A stretch of DNA of 64,000 bases from Owenia fusiformis (lineage: Eukaryota; Annelida; Polychaeta; Sabellida; Oweniidae), in the NCBI GenBank assembly GCA_903813345.2, contig CAIIXF020000011.1, forward strand, positions 3,496,571 to 3,560,570, read 5' to 3'. Below, in pieces: positions 60,351-64,000 of this stretch. Each line of letters opens with the position of its first letter. Position 1 is the stretch's first letter. The notes beneath the pieces were generated by a model. The model was not told the DNA's origin. It searched no databases and worked only from the letters and a program-made list of their open reading frames with translations. A program made the position numbers and the translations under genes.

Positions 60351-62001
60351 TAGTTGTATATATCTCTTAGTTTGTTTATTACATGTGACGTGGTAACTTG
60401 TTGATGGCAAAATAGAGCCAAATTGGCCAAACCAACCCATTCCACTTGATGATCTCATAGACATATAGTCACATAAAGATTGCAACGGATGCTTTGACAG
60501 AAGTAGACATTGAAAGATCTATGAATGAGGTTTTTGATGCAAATGGTATAAAAGATGACTTAGTGAGATCAGCTCATAATTTACTATGTCCCTACGCATA
60601 ATGTGACAGCCGCATTCTGCATAGTTTTATTATCATAAGCAAATACAATACATCAAATGGCCCAGATGAAATATCCATTGATTAAATATTATCAGACATA
60701 CTCAAAATAGTTTTTTTTAAATGTTTTCATGCTAATTCCTCCCAATTTGATGAAGATTTTCAATGTATTAGGGTGTGTCTTAAAATTTTACGAAATGTGT
60801 ACTTTTTTAACAAATAGATTTCTACCCACATTAGACCCACATTGATGAAACTTGTCATCTGGTAGGACATGATAAGTAGTAGATTGTCTGTAAATATCAT
60901 AATGATTGTTTTGATATTTAAGGAATTATAAATGGCTTTCATAGTACGCCCTAATGTGTACTTTTTAACAAATGATTTCTGTTACCATAGCAACCATTTG
61001 CCCTGCATTTTTAAACTTTGTCATAGTGGAAGAATATGTTGAGTAGATAACTACCTGTCAATAACAAGATGATTGGTTAGATATTCTAGGAATTATATAT
61101 GGCTTTCATAGTACCTCCCTCAATGTGTACTTTTGAAAAAATGATGTATGTTTCCATAGCAACCAATTTATACACATTGATGAAAATTGTCATGGTTGTA
61201 AGACATGATATGTAGAGGATTACCTGTAAATATCAAGATGATTGGCTGTATATTCTAGGAATTATAGATGGCTTTCATTGTACCCCCATTAAAAATCATA
61301 CCAAGGGGTATACATCTGCATACTATAGTAACCAGTAAACCAACACTGATGAAACTTTCCATGATAGTCAAACATAATGATGTGAATAATATATGTTAAT
61401 AACAGGACAATTGGTTATTTATGTTCTTCAAAAATTTGGACACAAGTTAAGAATTCTTTGGAAAAGTGCCACATCTCCTTTCTAAATTAATGTGCATTGC
61501 CATATAATCATGAGCAATAGATTTCACTGTGTGGATAAGATAAAACAGCAGTTGATTTAATATTATTAACCACACTATGAATAAGTTTTCTAAAATGTTT
61601 TCATGGTGTTGCTTCCCAATTTCATGAAAATAATATGTGTTTTGTCTCATGGGTTGTCTTACATTTTGACGAAATTGTGTACTTTTTGACATATGATCTC
61701 CGTTTCCATCGCAACCAGTTGACTAACTTTGATGAAACTTATTACTTTTGTAGGACATGATAAGTACATGATTACCTGTAAATATCAAAATGATTGGTTG
61801 TAAATTCTAGGAATTTTACATGGCCTTCCTAGCACCCCCTCAAAATCAAACAAGGGGGGTATAAATCTGAATATTTCCAAAACGCTGAACACTAGACACC
61901 AGTATTTTCAGAATCAATGTAGAATCATAAACCACAAGTTACCTACATAAAGAGAAATTTGCTATTTTTCAAAACCACTTTTACACCACGCTCATCCAGT
62001 A

Positions 62002-64000
62002 AGAGTGTGTGCTGTGAGATATGTTCATATACAGTCCAGTTATGAATTACTTAATTTTCTTCTGTTCAGGTCCAATCAGCTTTCTCATTATATAGTACAA
62101 AGGCAAAATCCAGACGTTTCCAGAATGTCACGACCTCCATTCAGTTCAGTTTTGTTTACAAGATATAATGTCATTGTGACCTTGACCTGAGATCTCTAAT
62201 AAAGATGAGTCACAGTCTATGCATATTGATAAACTAAACTTAATGTGAATATTTATAGATATTATAGAAGTTGGTACTGTAACAAATATCTACATTTCTA
62301 GCTTTACATTATTAAAGTCCTATATATTTTTTTACATTTTAAACATATTGCTATTAAGGTTTTAGATATTGCACCTAAATTATTGGGAAATTTAAAAAAA
62401 AATTGAAACCATTTTATTCCAATTTTTACGACTCATTTGAAATGTACTATAAGTCATTACTTACCTATGAAAAGGAAAAGTGAATCCCCTTTCCGAAAAC
62501 AATAGAAAGGACGGGTGGCTTTAAGACCCTATATTAGCCCCCAATATATTTAGAAAAAAATGTACAGGATATCAAAGAAGAGACTTTGTTTGATAACCAG
62601 ATCCAAAAATTAGGTCATTCTGACATTTATATTTCAAAATATAGGTCATTTTATTAACGTGTATAAAATGACCTTTTCAAGGAAAAATCACTTTTTTCAC
62701 ATCATTATTGCCAATGTTTCTATTTATTATCAAAGTAATCATTATGTGTCATTTAATACTTTTTAATTGATCATGTTGCTATTATCTTACATAATAGTGA
62801 CAATGCATATTAGGCAACATTCGAAAACATATAAAATATAACAAGTCAAAAATACAAACAAAATATTGAATTGTGATCTTCTTTATACTTCATTTAGAAC
62901 AATTGTCTACAAAAAAAGGTTTGCGAAACTATGTCAGAAAAGAATATTGAGTTTTTTTTAATTTACATCACAATGAGAAAGAACAAGGAGCAACATTTAA
63001 AAACACCTGAAGTAATTAACAAGTCAAAAATGCATATCAATCAATTATATATTGAACTGCTTCCTTGAGATCATTTGCACATATGCAGTTTGTGGCAGTA
63101 AAATACTGAATTTATTATTTCACATCACAGTGAGGAAGCACAAAGAGCAACATTCGAAAACACATGGACTTTACATAACTGTTGATGAGCACATTCATGT
63201 GTTTGTTCATTATAATAAGAGATTCTCTGAGCTACCATCAGCTTCTTCAGTTGACAACATTTCATACATATCTTTTGATCTTAAAATGTCAAACTTTGTG
63301 CATTTCTTTTTGCTTTTATAACTCTTGTGCCTACCACCCTACTACCAACAAAGCATGTACCACACCATCCAGTGATTGCATCAATACTATTACATACATC
63401 TGGATCTGGGTTGTACTCCACCTATGTATAATTCGATTTAGAGGACACAACCCGATTACTGGACTTTTACACAAATAAGTAGTATCTTTTTTTAACAATA
63501 ATGTTATATTTCCCATCTACTTGAAGATGGCCATCTGTGCATCGTTTAAATTGATTGGCTTGATCTCAAGAGAGTCTACTATGATTTAGATGTAACCCTC
63601 TTGTCTCCATACAGGGGGTACTTGGAAATTGCAGTTCACTCATGCAGGTCCCTTTGCTAAGGGCATTTTATTAGCAAATGTCATTTTCCGCCTACTGATT
63701 GTGACTTACAGTATATTTCTTCTGTACAATAAAGTTGAGCTGGATTTCTAAATATGAACATTGGTATGATCAGCCAGTGAACTGTGATATAAGCATAAAG
63801 ATATATGCGTCTCAAGAGGTCATGCTCCAGTGCAAGCATACATATTTGTTCATGAAAAGATCATATGAATAAAGAAAATATACTCAAATATATAAAACAC
63901 AACTGTCACAATCATTCTAAGGATTTTCAAAATGGCTGACATCATTTTATTTCATGCTGAAAATTGCAGAAAAGTTCCATTTTTGCACAACGCTTGGTCC
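62002..64000. other. No gene seen
   Basis: AT-rich sequence. A ~130-bp diverged duplication around AACATTTAAAAACACCTGA / AACATTCGAAAACACATGG and CACAATGAGAAAGAACAAGGAGC appears at about 62970-63160. Overlapping open frames at 63052-63478 lack any domain, and no EGF exon is recognisable. Confidence 0.45.

Larger units (their letters stand above)
57641..61999. mobile_element. 4.36-kb TA-flanked foldback element with ~600-bp TIRs
   Basis: The ends are TA|CTGGATGAGCGTGG and CCACGCTCATCCAG|TA (TA at 57639-57640 and 62000-62001). The arms pair over about 57641-58250 and 61430-61999, with shared GAATATTTCCAAAACGCTGA-type sequence. Inside both arms are ~165-bp tandem units built on ATTCCTAGAATATTCAATCA, ATCTTGATATTTACAGGTAA and GGTTGCTATGGTAACAGAAA. 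The centre holds a mariner. No transposase for the outer element is seen. Confidence 0.8.

Noticed and set aside
63052-63478. Overlapping Cys-containing frames near the right edge
   Set aside because: No EGF spacing and no splice signals in the needed phase; probably chance.

Overview
The window looks like AT-rich, intron-rich metazoan DNA, most likely from a marine invertebrate. I infer this from a host gene split into many small phase-1 exons, from TE families common in marine invertebrates, and from the absence of any bacterial-style gene packing. I cannot name the species from the sequence.

The one host gene I can support runs on the + strand from 9985 to at least 44496. Eight exons can be picked out by splice sites and matching phases: a signal peptide (9985-10045), a reduced EGF-like module (15023-15115), a 14-codon mini-exon (15220-15261), a complete EGF (15643-15759), a two-exon cysteine module resembling DUF3011 (33943-34066 and 34750-34901) ending in a Thr/Pro linker, one 756-nt mucin-like exon of about 42 hexapeptides (40658-41413), and a calcium-binding-type EGF (44383-44496). 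Together they predict a secreted or cell-surface mosaic glycoprotein of at least about 486 residues. Later exons, if any, were not found before 64000.

Nearly everything else is transposable-element material in the 5' flank and introns, often nested. 1-9922 holds two LINE tails, a 1.4-kb palindrome and a 3.15-kb TIR element that contains a dead mariner and a TA-flanked element and ends about 60 bases before exon 1. The 18-kb intron 15760-33942 carries a reverse transcriptase plus restriction-like-endonuclease retroelement (minus strand, 17427-27718) between two 110-bp direct repeats. That retroelement is split by a 6.67-kb hAT-like element (20608-27275) built mostly of satellite DNA. The same intron holds a 3.75-kb TA-flanked foldback element (29060-32807). 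35490-38456 is a CACTG-ended element with a LINE inside. 38729-40400 is a 9-bp-TSD (Mutator-like) element with a smaller element inside.

Downstream of the last exon are degenerate GCGGTAG repeats (46497-47530), a 1-kb element with a recognisable empty site (48346-49346), a Penelope-like element (50747-52149), a repeat field with a 334-bp tandem array (52970-56880) and a 4.36-kb TA-flanked foldback element with a mariner inside (57641-61999). From 62002 to the end I see no gene. Most short open frames in the window are satellite or TE artefacts.
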